Source: Nocardioides alpinus
GTDB taxonomy: Bacteria > Actinomycetota > Actinomycetes > Propionibacteriales > Nocardioidaceae
DNA: 64,000 nucleotides
Assembly: GCF_900112035.1 (NCBI RefSeq)
Contig: NZ_FOKC01000002.1
Span: 1 to 64,000 of the forward strand
Direction: 5' to 3'
Shown: positions 35,191 to 44,907 of the stretch, in pieces
Layout of the letters: each line of letters starts with the position of its first letter
Numbering within the stretch: the stretch's first letter is position 1
Made by a program: the position numbers and the translations under genes
Notes under the pieces: generated by a model
The model's database searches: none
Seen by the model: only the letters and a program-made list of their open reading frames with translations
Told to the model about the DNA's origin: nothing

Positions 35191-35484
35191 TCACACACCG
35201 AAGACGGTGCGCACCACGCTGAGCAGCAGGAAGGCTGCGACCATCACCAGGAGGAAGCTCAGGTCGAGCGCGACCGAGCCGATCCGCAGCGGCGGGACGA
35301 CCCGTCGCAGCGCCACGATGGGCGGGTCCGTCACGGAGTAGACGCCCTCGAGCCCCACCAGCAGGGGACCACGCGGCTCCCACTGGCGGGCGAAGACCTG
35401 CACCCAGTCGACGATGAAACGGATCCAGAGGAACCCGATGAAGACCTGCAGGATGATGACGAGGATCTGTCCAAGAATGGTCAC
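35191..35484 (-). CDS. YggT-family membrane protein
   Basis: A 97-residue protein with two hydrophobic segments (~5-27 and ~72-94) and the conserved middle GLEGVYSVTDPPIVALRRVVPP, diagnostic of the YggT family. It is encoded next to sepF in most actinobacteria and many firmicutes, and is thought to take part in envelope organisation near the divisome. GTG start, two bases after the sepF stop. Confidence 0.9.
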   Translation of the reverse strand: MTILGQILVIILQVFIGFLWIRFIVDWVQVFARQWEPRGPLLVGLEGVYSVTDPPIVALRRVVPPLRIGSVALDLSFLLVMVAAFLLLSVVRTVFGV

Positions 35485-35486
35485 GG

Positions 35487-35972
35487 TCAGCTCTGGTTGA
35501 AGAACCCGTCCTCAGCCATCCGCTCCTTGTCCTCGGCGGCAACCGTGACGTTGGGCGGGGAGAGGAGGAACACCTTGTTGGTCACACGCTCGATGGTGCC
35601 ACGCGTCGCAAAGATCAGGCCGGCAGCGAAGTCGACGAGGCGCTTGGCGTCGTTGTCGTCCATCTCGCTGAGGTTCATGATCACCGGGGTGCCGTCACGG
35701 TAGTTCTCACCGATGAGGCGCGCCTCGTTGTAGTTGCGGGGGTGCAGGGTGGTGATGCGGCTCAACTCGGCCACGACTCCTGTCTGGACCGGGGCCGGAC
35801 GACGGCGCTCGGCAAGGTCGGACACAGGGGCGGGACGCCGCTCACGCGCGACCGGTCGCTGGTCGACAGCGTCCTGGGTCGAGGTCTCGGTGTCACCGTC
35901 GTACTCGTCGTAGTGGCCGGTGTCCTCGAGCAGGCCGAGGTACTCGCCGATCTTGCGCATCGAGCCGCTCAT
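35487..35972 (-). CDS. sepF: cell division protein SepF
   Basis: A 161-residue membrane anchor for FtsZ. The N-terminal amphipathic helix is [13 protein letters not shown] (residues 5-17). A charged linker follows, then the conserved SepF domain (~75-155: [59 protein letters not shown]). In actinobacteria, which lack FtsA and ZipA, SepF is the main FtsZ tether. The ATG at 35972 has GGAGG nine bases upstream; an inner ATG at 35960 is less well placed. Confidence 0.95.
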   Translation of the reverse strand: MSGSMRKIGEYLGLLEDTGHYDEYDGDTETSTQDAVDQRPVARERRPAPVSDLAERRRPAPVQTGVVAELSRITTLHPRNYNEARLIGENYRDGTPVIMNLSEMDDNDAKRLVDFAAGLIFATRGTIERVTNKVFLLSPPNVTVAAEDKERMAEDGFFNQS

Positions 35973-36033
35973 GAGACTGATCCTCCGCTAGAACTCGCGG
36001 CCCGGACGGGCCACCTGTTGACTGTCGTTGACA

Positions 36034-36732
36034 TTACTGGACCGTGGGCCTCGGACCGAGGACCGCGGAGCCGACACGCACGTGTGTCGCGCCGTGCGTG
36101 ATGGCCGCCTCGAGGTCGCCGCTCATCCCGGCGGACAGCATGGTGGCGTCGGGGTGCGCGCCGAGGAAGTCCTGCCGGATCCGGGCGAGGCGCGCGAACG
36201 CCTCGTCGGGGTCCTCGCCGAGGGGCGCGACGGCCATCAGGCCGCACAGTCGGAGCCGGTCCGCCTCCCCCACGCGCTGCGCCAGGGCGGCCAGGTCGGC
36301 GGGATCGGCCCCGGAGCGGTGCTCGGCGCCGGGCGGGTCGAGGCTGACCTGGAGCAGGACGTCGACGTCGTGACCCCGGGCCTGGGCGCCGCGCGAGAGC
36401 GGGCCCACCAGCTTGGCGCGGTCGAGCGACTCGACCACGTCGGCGTAGTGCGCCACGGCACCCGCCTTGTTGGACTGGAGGCCACCGATGAAGTGCCACC
36501 TCAGGCCCAGGTCCGCGCACTCGGCGGCCTTCGCCTCGGCCTCCTGGTGGCGGTTCTCACCGACGTCGGTGACGCCCAGGTCGGCCAGCACGCGTACGTC
36601 GGAGGCGGGGAAGAACTTGGTGACGACCACGAGCGAGACCTCGGCCGGGTCGCGTCCTGCAGCCTCGGCCGCGGACGTGATGCGCCGGCGTACGGCGTCG
36701 AGGCTGGCGGCCAGCTCGGCGGCACGGGTCAC
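36034..36732 (-). CDS. YggS-type PLP homeostasis protein
   Basis: A 232-residue single-barrel PLP protein related to alanine racemase's N-terminal domain. The PLP lysine is in LVVVTKFFPA, with the family blocks DVGENRHQEAEAK, WHFIGGLQSNKAG, GLMAVAPLGEDP and LSAGMSGDLEAAITHGATHVRVGSA. The YggS family controls pyridoxal phosphate and amino acid pools and has no known catalysis. It is constantly linked to sepF/ftsZ. The GTG at 36732 overlaps the pgeF stop (GTGA); a second GTG at 36741 is possible. Confidence 0.92.
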   Translation of the reverse strand: MTRAAELAASLDAVRRRITSAAEAAGRDPAEVSLVVVTKFFPASDVRVLADLGVTDVGENRHQEAEAKAAECADLGLRWHFIGGLQSNKAGAVAHYADVVESLDRAKLVGPLSRGAQARGHDVDVLLQVSLDPPGAEHRSGADPADLAALAQRVGEADRLRLCGLMAVAPLGEDPDEAFARLARIRQDFLGAHPDATMLSAGMSGDLEAAITHGATHVRVGSAVLGPRPTVQ

Positions 36733-37418
36733 GAGACCCACACCAGCCCCGCGAAGCGGCCGGCGGCCGAACCGTCGCGGCGGTAGGAGTGCAGCCCCTG
36801 GTCCTCACGGGTGCACCCGCCGACCTCGACGACCTCGACGCCGGCGCGCTCGAGCTGGGCACGGACCCCGGCGCCCACGTCCACCGACGGGGTGCCCCAC
36901 GACGTCTCGGCGTAGGCCTCGGGGACGACAGCGCTGACCTCGGCGCGCATCTGCTCGGGGACCTCGTAGCAGGCGCCGCACACGTGCGGCCCCAGCCAGG
37001 CGGCGATCTCGGAGGCCCCCTGCTCGCGCATCACCTCGACCGCGCGGGTCGCGATGTCGAGGACCATGCCGGGCCGCCCCGAGTGCACGGCACCCACGAC
37101 GCCCGCCTCGACGTCGGCCAGCACGAGCGGGACGCAGTCGGCGACCCGCACCATGAGGCCGAGACCTCGGGTCCTGGTCACGAGGGCGTCGGCGGTCGGG
37201 GCGTGCCCCAACGGGATGGGGGCGTCCACCACCAGGACCTCGTCGCCATGGACCTGCGAGGCGCGCGCGAGCGGCACCCCGAGCTCGTCCTCGAGTCGTG
37301 CCAGCACCTGCGGGAAGTCGTCCCGCAGGCCCTGGAGGTCGAGGGAGGAATCGGTGAAGGCGACGTCCACCCGGAGCCGGGAGACGTCGCCCTCACGAGA
37401 ATCGCGGAATGCGAACAT
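36729..37418 (-). CDS. pgeF: purine nucleoside phosphorylase/peptidoglycan editing factor (YfiH/PgeF)
   Basis: A 229-residue member of the laccase-domain family. Metal-ligand blocks are visible: ARASQVHGDEVLVVD (His), VRVADCVPLVL (Cys), GAVHSGRPGMVLDIA (His) and GPHVCGACYEV. E. coli YfiH edits UDP-MurNAc peptides, and homologues have nucleoside phosphorylase activity; which holds here is not decidable. It lies three bases after ftsZ and is linked to division genes in most actinobacteria. Confidence 0.9.
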   Translation of the reverse strand: MFAFRDSREGDVSRLRVDVAFTDSSLDLQGLRDDFPQVLARLEDELGVPLARASQVHGDEVLVVDAPIPLGHAPTADALVTRTRGLGLMVRVADCVPLVLADVEAGVVGAVHSGRPGMVLDIATRAVEVMREQGASEIAAWLGPHVCGACYEVPEQMRAEVSAVVPEAYAETSWGTPSVDVGAGVRAQLERAGVEVVEVGGCTREDQGLHSYRRDGSAAGRFAGLVWVS

Positions 37419-37421
37419 GCG

Positions 37422-38633
37422 CTACTTCAGGAAGTCCGGGACGTCCAGGTCGTCGTCGTCGAACTGCACCTGCCGAGCCGGCTGGGACTTCACCGGTGCC
37501 GGCTGTGCGTCGGCGCTGGACGGCGACGAGGGAGCGAACGTCGTCTGGGCGGGGATGCCCGACGACGAGCCCTGGGAGGGGGCCGGCGCCTTGGGGGCGA
37601 GCTGCTGGGCCGCCGCCCGGGTCTGCTCCTGGGTCTGCGCCGGCTGGTTGTGGCGCAGCACGTTGCCGTCCGAACGACGCTTCGGCATCCCACCGTCGAA
37701 GCCCGCCGCGATGACGGTCACCCGCACCTCGTCGCCGAGCGCGTCGTCGATGGTCGCGCCGAAGATGATGTTGGCCTCGGCGTGCGCGGCCTGCGACACC
37801 AGGGCCGCGGCCTCGTTGATCTCGAAGAGTCCGAGGTCGGAGCCACCGGCGATGGAGAGCAGCACGCCGTGCGCACCCTCGATGCTCGCCTCGAGCAGCG
37901 GGCTGGAGACCGCCTGCTCCGCGGCGGCGACCGCACGGTCCTCGCCGCGGGCCGAGCCGATGCCCATGAGGGCGGAGCCGGCGTTGGCCATGACGGACTT
38001 CACGTCGGCGAAGTCGAGGTTGATCAGGCCCGGCGTGGTGATCAGGTCGGTGATGCCCGAGACACCCTGCAGCAGCACCTGGTCGGCCTGCTTGAAGGCG
38101 TCGAGGATCGACACGCTGCGGTCGGTGATCGAGAGCAGGCGGTCGTTGGGGATCACGATGAGGGTGTCGACCTCCTCGCGGAGCTGGCTGATGCCCTCCT
38201 CCGCGGAGTTGGCGCGACGGCGGCCCTCGAAGGCGAACGGCCGGGTCACGACACCGATGGTCAGGGCGCCCAGCGAGCGGGCGATGCGGGCCACGACGGG
38301 CGCGCCGCCGGTGCCGGTGCCGCCACCCTCGCCGGCGGTCACGAACACCATGTCGGCGCCCTTCATGACCTCCTCGATCTCGTCGGCGTGGTCCTCGGCG
38401 GCCTTGGCACCCACCTCGGGGTTGGCGCCGGCACCGAGGCCGCGGGTGAGCTCGCGGCCGATGTCGAGCTTGACGTCGGCGTCGCTCATGAGGAGTGCCT
38501 GGGCGTCGGTGTTGATCGCGATGAACTCGACGCCCTTGAGGCCGACCTCGATCATCCGGTTGACGGCGTTGACGCCACCTCCACCGATGCCCACGACCTT
38601 GATGATCGCCAGGTAGTTCTGCGCTGCTGCCAC
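37422..38633 (-). CDS. ftsZ: cell division GTPase FtsZ
   Basis: A 403-residue tubulin homologue that forms the Z ring. The GTP-binding N-terminal domain has [15 protein letters not shown], the tubulin signature [15 protein letters not shown] and the synergy loop [20 protein letters not shown] with catalytic Asp residues. After the C-terminal domain (~205-315) comes a Gln/Pro/Ala-rich linker of ~70 residues and the conserved tail [12 protein letters not shown], which binds SepF and other partners. The GTG at 38633 gives the family start. The upstream 236-bp gap holds a promoter-like AT-rich stretch. Confidence 0.98.
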   Translation of the reverse strand: MAAAQNYLAIIKVVGIGGGGVNAVNRMIEVGLKGVEFIAINTDAQALLMSDADVKLDIGRELTRGLGAGANPEVGAKAAEDHADEIEEVMKGADMVFVTAGEGGGTGTGGAPVVARIARSLGALTIGVVTRPFAFEGRRRANSAEEGISQLREEVDTLIVIPNDRLLSITDRSVSILDAFKQADQVLLQGVSGITDLITTPGLINLDFADVKSVMANAGSALMGIGSARGEDRAVAAAEQAVSSPLLEASIEGAHGVLLSIAGGSDLGLFEINEAAALVSQAAHAEANIIFGATIDDALGDEVRVTVIAAGFDGGMPKRRSDGNVLRHNQPAQTQEQTRAAAQQLAPKAPAPSQGSSSGIPAQTTFAPSSPSSADAQPAPVKSQPARQVQFDDDDLDVPDFLK

Positions 38634-38730
38634 GGCTCCGGGGCCTTTCGTGAGTGGTCTGTGTGCGGGAGGAATGCGAGTTCTGGGGAAGGGACGAGGC
38701 TGCTGCTGCCATGACCCTCGGGACCGCGGA

Positions 38731-38767
38731 ACCTTAACCGTGAACCTGAGGGTTATAGTTATGTCAA
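38731..38767 (-). promoter_or_regulatory. promoter-like AT-rich stretch upstream of ftsZ
   Basis: On the minus strand the segment begins TTGACA (38767-38762), continues through TAACTATAAC, then AACC-CTCA-GGTT and GGTTAAGG. This is the most AT-rich patch for kilobases around. Similar AACC/GGTT-rich ftsZ upstream regions occur in other actinobacteria, as I recall. The exact -10 is ambiguous. Confidence 0.5.
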
Positions 38768-38869
38768 CCTCGCCTTTCGCAAGACCATAGGCAGCGCGCG
38801 GTGCGAAACCGTGGTGGACACGCCCACCATCTGGTGTCGTGGCGGATTCCGGCGGTGGTGGCCGGGGCC

Positions 38870-39616
38870 TCAGCCGATCGGGTCGCTGACGGTCGGGTTG
38901 CCCGGGACGCTGACGTCGTACACCTGGGCCTTCACGGCGGTCAGCATCCGGTCGAGGACCTGGGCCTTGAGCTCGGACTCCTCCGCGCTCCCCCACAGCA
39001 CCTGGCGCTGGTCGCGCATGACGAGGGTGATCTGGTCGACGGTCTCGACCTCGACGTGGTCGACCTTGGCGGCGAGGTCCTTCGGCAGGGCCGAGACCAC
39101 CGTGGCCGCCTCCTTGAGCGCGTCGGTGCCGGCCGCTCCCCCGGGCCGGATGCGGGGCATCCCCCTGGGGGCGGCCTTGTACTCGCGGAACACCACGCCG
39201 TCGGCGTCGAGCCCGCGGAGCCGGCCGGCGAGCTCGACGACGGCGACGGCTGTGCGCTCGACCACCTCGATGCGTACGCCGTCGGGCCAGGTGCGGGTCA
39301 CGTCGACCGAGCTGACCTCGGCCAGCGACCCCACGCGCGCGTCGGCGCGGGCGAGGTCGACGAGGGCGAGCTGGTCACCCAGCGGGACGTCGGCGATCTC
39401 CCGGACCCGGGCATCGCTGAGGAGCTCGTTGCCGGCGACCTCGACCTTCTTCACCTGCAGGGTCGCGGAGAAGAACACCAGCCAGATCGACGTACCGAGG
39501 AGTGCCACCACCACGACGAACGCGATGACGTAGCGCAGCGACAGCCAGCGGCGCGCCCACTGTCGACGGGCGAAGCGGCGACGGGTGCGCCGCGACGCGC
39601 GGTCCTCCGGCTCCAC
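38870..39616 (-). CDS. ftsQ: cell division protein FtsQ
   Basis: A 248-residue bitopic protein. A very basic cytoplasmic start ([15 protein letters not shown]) is followed by one membrane helix (~29-49: [19 protein letters not shown]), then the POTRA domain (~52-120: [25 protein letters not shown] by parts) and the beta domain with [15 protein letters not shown]. It links the cytoplasmic and periplasmic division machinery with FtsL. The GTG start follows the murC stop with no spacing. Confidence 0.93.
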   Translation of the reverse strand: MEPEDRASRRTRRRFARRQWARRWLSLRYVIAFVVVVALLGTSIWLVFFSATLQVKKVEVAGNELLSDARVREIADVPLGDQLALVDLARADARVGSLAEVSSVDVTRTWPDGVRIEVVERTAVAVVELAGRLRGLDADGVVFREYKAAPRGMPRIRPGGAAGTDALKEAATVVSALPKDLAAKVDHVEVETVDQITLVMRDQRQVLWGSAEESELKAQVLDRMLTAVKAQVYDVSVPGNPTVSDPIG

Positions 39617-41035
39617 TCAGGCACCCCCGGGCTGAAGCAGGTCGAGCACCTGCGGCCCGACGCTCGTGATGTCGCCGGCGCCGAGGGTGATGACGAGGTC
39701 GCCGGGGCGGGCACGGTCGGCGAGGGCACGCGCGGCCGCGGGCAGGCCGTCGACGTAGGCGACGTGCTCGGCGGCCAGCGGTACGGCGTCGGCGACGAGG
39801 CGGCCCGTCACGTCGGGGTCCGGGTCCTCGCGGGCGACGTAGACGTCGAGGACGACGACCTCGTCGGCTGCGCCCAGCGCGACGCCCATGGCCTCGCCGA
39901 AGATGCGGGTGCGGGACACGAGGTGCGGCTGGAAGGCGGCGACGACGCGGCCCTCGCCGGCGAGCGCACGGGCGGCCTCGAGGTCGCCACGGATCTCGAC
40001 GGGGTGGTGGGCGTAGGAGTCGTAGACGCGGATCCCGGCGACCTCGCCCTTCAGCTCCATCCGGCGACCGGTGCCGGTGAAGGCGCCCAGCCCCGCGGCG
40101 AGGGCGTCGAAGCCGTGGCCCAGCCGCAATCCCATGGCCAGCGCGGCCACGGCGTCGAGGACGTAGTGGCGGCCCGGGATGCGCAGCCGCAGCTCGCCGA
40201 GGTCGGCGCCCGCGCGCGAGACGCGGCAGGTGGAGGTGGACCCGTCGAGGGCGAGGTCGTGGATGCGCAGGTCGGCGTCGGCGGACTCCCCCACGGTGAT
40301 CACCTCGAGGCCCTGCGCGCGGGCCTGGCGCGCGAGCTCGGCCGCCCCGGGGTCGTCGAGCACGCAGACGAGGAAGCCCGAGCGGTCGATGGTGTCGGCG
40401 AAGTCCTCGAAGGCGCGGTGGTAGGCCTCCTCGGTGCCCCAGTTGTCGAGGTGGTCGGCCTCGACGTTGGTCACGATCGCGGCATGGGGGCGGTAGACCA
40501 GGAAGGCGCCGTCGCTCTCGTCGGCCTCGGCCACGAAGAGGTCGTCGCCACCCGCGTCCGCGTTGCGTCCCGTCGCGGTCAGCACCCCGCCCACGGCGTA
40601 CGACGGGTCGACGCCGGCAGCGAGCAGTGCGGAGGTCAGCAGCCCGGTCGTCGTGGTCTTGCCGTGCGTGCCGGCCACGGCGAGCACGCGGGAGCCGGCC
40701 ATCACCGCCGCGAGACCGGCCGAGCGCGGCAGGATCCGCAGGCCGCGGCGCCGCGCCTCCAGCACCTCGGGGTTGTCCTCGCGCGCGGCCGTGGTGACGA
40801 CCAGGGTGTCGGCGTCGCCGACGTGGGCGGCGTCGTAGCCGAGGTGGCAGGTGACGCCGAGCTCGCGCAGGGACGGGAGGAAGGGCGTGTCGTGGTCGTC
40901 GCTGCCGGTGACCGTGTGGCCACGCGCGGCCAGGATGCGGGCGATCGCGGAGATGCCGGCGCCGCCGATGCCGACGCAGTGGATGCGGCCGAGCTCGGCT
41001 GCGGGGAGGATCTCGTCGGGGACCGGGATCCTCAC
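39617..41035 (-). CDS. murC: UDP-N-acetylmuramate-L-alanine ligase
   Basis: A 472-residue Mur ligase that adds the first amino acid (L-Ala) to UDP-MurNAc. The N-terminal Rossmann domain has IHCVGIGGAGISAIARIL, the ATP P-loop is VAGTHGKTTTTGLL, and the MurC-typical blocks VEADHLDNW and YAHHPVEIRGDL are present. GTG start overlapping the murG stop (GTGA). Its place between murG and ftsQ keeps the full set of cytoplasmic Mur ligases (C, D, E, F) in one cluster. In streptomycetes murC lies elsewhere, as I recall. Confidence 0.96.
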   Translation of the reverse strand: MRIPVPDEILPAAELGRIHCVGIGGAGISAIARILAARGHTVTGSDDHDTPFLPSLRELGVTCHLGYDAAHVGDADTLVVTTAAREDNPEVLEARRRGLRILPRSAGLAAVMAGSRVLAVAGTHGKTTTTGLLTSALLAAGVDPSYAVGGVLTATGRNADAGGDDLFVAEADESDGAFLVYRPHAAIVTNVEADHLDNWGTEEAYHRAFEDFADTIDRSGFLVCVLDDPGAAELARQARAQGLEVITVGESADADLRIHDLALDGSTSTCRVSRAGADLGELRLRIPGRHYVLDAVAALAMGLRLGHGFDALAAGLGAFTGTGRRMELKGEVAGIRVYDSYAHHPVEIRGDLEAARALAGEGRVVAAFQPHLVSRTRIFGEAMGVALGAADEVVVLDVYVAREDPDPDVTGRLVADAVPLAAEHVAYVDGLPAAARALADRARPGDLVITLGAGDITSVGPQVLDLLQPGGA

Positions 41036-42117
41036 GACGCGGACCTGCCGGTGGCTGCGGCCACGATGAGGGCGGCCAGCTTGTCGTCGGCGTCCAGCGG
41101 GATCACGCCGCGGGCCGCGGCGCCCATCTGCGCCAGGCGCGCGGCGTCGGTGAGCAGTCCGGGCACGCTGGCCGCGACCCACTCGGGCGTCAGTGCGGCG
41201 TCGGCGACCAGCAGGCCGCCGCCGGCGTCGACGACGGGGCGGGCGTTGAGGGCCTGCTCGCCGTTGCCGATCGGGAGCGGGACGTAGATCGCTGGCAGGC
41301 CCACACCGGACACCTCGGTCACGGTGTTGCTGCCCGCGCGGCACAGCACCGCGTCGGCGGCCGCGTAGGCCAGGTCCATCCGGTCGACGTAGTTGAGCAC
41401 GACGTAGGGCACCTCGGCGGAGGCGACGTCGAGCTCGTGCCTGGGCCCGACGATGTGCAGCACCTGGACGCCCGCGGCGGCGAGGTCACCGGCCGCGCCG
41501 GAGACGGCGGCGTTGATCCGGGCCGCGCCCTGCGACCCGCCGGTGACCATGAGGACGGGTTGGTCGTCACGCAGCCCGAAGGCGGCCAGCGCGTCGGCGC
41601 GCAGGGCCGCGCGGTCCATCGTGGAGATGAGGCGCCGGATCGGCAGGCCGGTGCAGACGGCGTGCGGCAGGTCGGTGCCGGGGAAGCTGGTGGCCACGTG
41701 CGTCGTCATCCGGGCGCCGAGCTTGTTGGCCACGCCGGGGACCGTGTTGCCCTCGTGGACGACGATCGGCACCCCGCGCTTGCGGGCAGCGAGGTACGCC
41801 GGGACCGAGACGTAGCCGCCGAAGCCGACGACCACGTCGGGTCGCACCCGGTCGACCACCTCGAGTGCCGCGGCGCGTGCGGCGCGCAACCGGGTCGGCG
41901 TACGGAGGAGCTCGGCGCTGGGACGCCGTGGCAGCGGCACCCGGGGCACGAACTCCAGCGGGAGGCCGGCCTCGGGGACGAGGCGTGCCTCGAGTCCCTC
42001 GCGGGTGCCGAGGCAGGTGATCGCGGTCGCCGGGTCGAGCCGGCGCAGGGCGTCGGCGGTGGCGAGCAGGGGCGAGGTGTGGCCGGCGGAGCCGCCGCCG
42101 GCGAGGAGTACGCGCAT
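41032..42117 (-). CDS. murG: UDP-GlcNAc:lipid I N-acetylglucosaminyltransferase MurG
   Basis: A 361-residue GT-B glycosyltransferase that makes lipid II on the inner membrane face. The glycine loops are VLLAGGGSAGHTSPLLA (family GGTGGH; here a Ser-Ala variant) and MVTGGSQGAARINAAV. The UDP-GlcNAc pocket is CRAGSNTVTEVSGVGLPAIYVP. A membrane-association surface and VVGFGGYVSVPAYLAA are also visible. It starts 10 bp after ftsW. Confidence 0.96.
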   Translation of the reverse strand: MRVLLAGGGSAGHTSPLLATADALRRLDPATAITCLGTREGLEARLVPEAGLPLEFVPRVPLPRRPSAELLRTPTRLRAARAAALEVVDRVRPDVVVGFGGYVSVPAYLAARKRGVPIVVHEGNTVPGVANKLGARMTTHVATSFPGTDLPHAVCTGLPIRRLISTMDRAALRADALAAFGLRDDQPVLMVTGGSQGAARINAAVSGAAGDLAAAGVQVLHIVGPRHELDVASAEVPYVVLNYVDRMDLAYAAADAVLCRAGSNTVTEVSGVGLPAIYVPLPIGNGEQALNARPVVDAGGGLLVADAALTPEWVAASVPGLLTDAARLAQMGAAARGVIPLDADDKLAALIVAAATGRSAS

Positions 42118-42127
42118 CAGGGTGAAT

Positions 42128-43405
42128 CTATCGACTGGTCGAGGCCGACAGGCCGGCGGAGCGGTTGCGGCGCCGTGCCGCCAGTGCGGCGGCCGCCTCG
42201 GGCTCCCGGCGCGCGAAGCCGATCACCAGTCCGAGGGCGACGAGCGACGGCAGGAGCGCCGAGCCGCCGTAGGACACGATCGGCAGTGGGATGCCGATGA
42301 CGGGCAGGACCGCGAGGACCATGCCGACGTTGATGATCATCTGGCCGAGGAGCCACACGACGATGCCGAACGTCGCGTAGCGGACGAACGGGTCCTCGGT
42401 GTGGAGCGCGACCCGGATCGCGGCGTAGGCGATGGTGAAGAACAGGCCGACGACGAGCATCGTGCCCACCAGGCCGAGCTCCTCGCCGAGCACGGCGAAG
42501 ATGAAGTCGGTGTGCGCCTCGGGGAGGTCGCCCCACTTCTGGGTCGAGGCGCCGATGCCCTCGCCGAACCAGCCGCCGGTGGACAGGGCGTAGAGGCCGT
42601 GGGCCGGCTGCCAGCCGGCGTCGGTGTAGTCCTTGAACGGGTCGGTGAAGTGGGTGATGCGCTGGAGCCGCTCCGAGTCGGTGGCAGCGAGCGCGACACC
42701 CGCGACGGCCAGGACGGACAGGCTGAGCCCGAAGAGCCGCAGCGGAGCGCCGACCACCCAGAGCATGCCGAGCAGGATCGTGGCGAGGACCATCGCGGTG
42801 CCGAGGTCGCGACCGACGAGGACCAGCGCGATGACCGCGAACAGCCCCGGGACCACGGGCACGAGCAGGTGGTGGAGCTCGCGCAGTCGTCGCTCCTTGT
42901 GAGCGTAGATGTTGGCGGCCCACAGCACGATCGCGAGCTTGGCGATCTCGGCGGGCTGGATGTTGAAGGGGCCGACGGCCAGCCAGTTCTTGTTGCCGTT
43001 GATCACGACACCGAACTGCGCCACCAGACCGAGCAGCACGAGGGACACCAGGAAGCCGGGATAGGCCAGGCGCCGGATGTGCTTGATGGGCAGGCGTGAG
43101 GCGATCCATGCCGCCGGCAGGCCGATGACCACCCAGAGCAGCTGGCGCTTCACGACGGCGTACGAGTCGTCGTAGACGATGTAGGACCGCACGCTCGAGG
43201 CGCTGAGGACCATGATCAGGCCGATGGTGAGCAGCAGCGCGGACGAGCCGAGGAGCATGTAGTAGGACGCCAGCGGCTTGTCGAGCGCCTCGCGGACCGA
43301 GCGCCACCCGGCCACGACGCCGGAGCCCAGCGGAGCCCGGGTGCCCGGGCCGGACGTGAGTCCGGCCGACGGCGTCGCGACGTCCTCGGGGTTCGCGGTC
43401 GTCAT
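42128..43405 (-). CDS. ftsW: FtsW SEDS-family peptidoglycan polymerase
   Basis: A 425-residue protein with ten predicted membrane helices. SEDS blocks visible are QLLWVVIGLPAAW, INGNKNWLAVGPFNIQPAEI, LVLVGRDLGTAMVL and, in the catalytic extracellular loop region, TGGWFGEGIGASTQKWGDLPEAHTDF in parts, with the conserved Asp in AHTDF. The C-terminal helices end with LPIVSYGGSALLPSL. FtsW polymerises septal glycan with the transpeptidase FtsI, encoded further upstream. The N-terminal 40 residues are a cytoplasmic extension. Confidence 0.95.
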   Translation of the reverse strand: MTTANPEDVATPSAGLTSGPGTRAPLGSGVVAGWRSVREALDKPLASYYMLLGSSALLLTIGLIMVLSASSVRSYIVYDDSYAVVKRQLLWVVIGLPAAWIASRLPIKHIRRLAYPGFLVSLVLLGLVAQFGVVINGNKNWLAVGPFNIQPAEIAKLAIVLWAANIYAHKERRLRELHHLLVPVVPGLFAVIALVLVGRDLGTAMVLATILLGMLWVVGAPLRLFGLSLSVLAVAGVALAATDSERLQRITHFTDPFKDYTDAGWQPAHGLYALSTGGWFGEGIGASTQKWGDLPEAHTDFIFAVLGEELGLVGTMLVVGLFFTIAYAAIRVALHTEDPFVRYATFGIVVWLLGQMIINVGMVLAVLPVIGIPLPIVSYGGSALLPSLVALGLVIGFARREPEAAAALAARRRNRSAGLSASTSR

Positions 43406-43434
43406 GCCTCGCGCGTCTCCCCTCGGGTGTAGGC

Positions 43435-44907
43435 CTAGCCGGTGCGGTCGATGTGGGCGTGCACGGCGGTCGCGAACGCGTCACCGCGGGCGCCGTAGTT
43501 GCTGAACATGTCCATGGAGGCGCATCCCGGCGCCAGCAGCACCGTGTCACCGGACCTGGCGAGCCCGGCAGCGGCGTCGACCACGCGCTCCATCGGATGA
43601 CCAGTCTCGTCGGCGCCCACATCGATGACCGGCACATCGGGCGCGTGTCGCGAAAGAGCGTCGGCGATGACCTGCCGGTCGCGTCCCAGCAGCACGACGC
43701 CCCGCAACCGGTCGCGGACCGCGACGACGAGGTCGTCGAAGCGGGCGCCCTTGGCCAGCCCGCCGGCGACCCAGACGACGCTCTCGTAGGCGCGCAGCGA
43801 GGACTGCGCGGCGTGCGGGTTGGTGGCCTTGGAGTCGTCGATCCACGTGACGCCGTCAACCTCGGCGACATGGGCGATCCGGTGCCCGTCGGGGCGGAAG
43901 GCACGCAACCCGTCGCGCACCGCCTGCTGGCTCACGCCGTGCGCGCGCGCCAGCGCGGCGGCGGCGAGGGCGTTGGCGACGAAGTGGGGTGCGGTGGAGG
44001 CGAGGTCGTCCAGCGTGCAGAGCTCGGCGGCGCTGGAGGCGCGCTCCTCGATGAAGGCCCGGTCGACGAGCAGGTCCTCGACCACACCGACGCTGCTCGA
44101 CCCGGGCATGCCGAGGGTGAAGCCCACCGCACGTGCGCCCTCGACCACGTCGGCCCCGGCCACCATGGCCTCGGTGGCGGGGTCCTCGTGGTTGTACACG
44201 CACGCGCGCTGCACGCGCTCGTAGATCCGGGCCTTGTCGGCGGCGTACGCCTCGATGCCGGTCGGCCCGCCCGGCTCGTCGTCGTACCAGTCGAGGTGGT
44301 CCTCGGCGACGTTGAGCACCACGGCCGACTCCGCCGACATCGAGTGCGTGTAGTGGAGCTGGAAGCTCGAGAGCTCGACGGCGAGCACGTCGTAGGGCTC
44401 GGGGTCCATCACGGCCTCGACGATGGGCAGTCCGACGTTGCCGACGGCGGCGGCCCGCAGGCCGGCGGCGAGGAGGATCGACTGGAGCATCTGCACCGTC
44501 GTGGTCTTGCCGTTGGTGCCGGTCACGGCCAGCCAGGGGGCCGGGCGCTCGGGGTCGCGCAACCGCCACGCGAGCTCGACCTCGCCCCACACGGGGATGC
44601 CGCGCGCGGAGGCCTGCGCCAGGAGCGGCGAGGTGGGCTTCCAACCCGGTGAGGTCACGACGAGGTCCACGTCGTCGGGCAGCACCGCGGTGGCACCCGG
44701 CTCGAGGCGGACGGTGGCACCGAGCGTCTCGAGGAGCTCGGCCTGCTCGGCCTTCACCTCGCTCGTCGCCTCGTCGAGGGCCGTCACCTGCGCGCCGAGG
44801 AAGAGGAGGTTGTCGGCGGCGGCGTAGCCGGAGATGCCGAACCCGGCGACGACGACGCGGACGCCGGACCAGTCGCTGGTGCGGCCGAGACCGTCGAGAT
44901 CAGCCAA
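43435..44907 (-). CDS. murD: UDP-N-acetylmuramoylalanine-D-glutamate ligase
   Basis: A 490-residue Mur ligase adding D-Glu to UDP-MurNAc-L-Ala. It has the UDP-binding opening [21 protein letters not shown], the P-loop [38 protein letters not shown] and [14 protein letters not shown], with the lysine that is often carbamylated nearby. TTG start, overlapping mraY by eight bases, which fixes the start reasonably well. Confidence 0.95.
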   Translation of the reverse strand: MADLDGLGRTSDWSGVRVVVAGFGISGYAAADNLLFLGAQVTALDEATSEVKAEQAELLETLGATVRLEPGATAVLPDDVDLVVTSPGWKPTSPLLAQASARGIPVWGEVELAWRLRDPERPAPWLAVTGTNGKTTTVQMLQSILLAAGLRAAAVGNVGLPIVEAVMDPEPYDVLAVELSSFQLHYTHSMSAESAVVLNVAEDHLDWYDDEPGGPTGIEAYAADKARIYERVQRACVYNHEDPATEAMVAGADVVEGARAVGFTLGMPGSSSVGVVEDLLVDRAFIEERASSAAELCTLDDLASTAPHFVANALAAAALARAHGVSQQAVRDGLRAFRPDGHRIAHVAEVDGVTWIDDSKATNPHAAQSSLRAYESVVWVAGGLAKGARFDDLVVAVRDRLRGVVLLGRDRQVIADALSRHAPDVPVIDVGADETGHPMERVVDAAAGLARSGDTVLLAPGCASMDMFSNYGARGDAFATAVHAHIDRTG

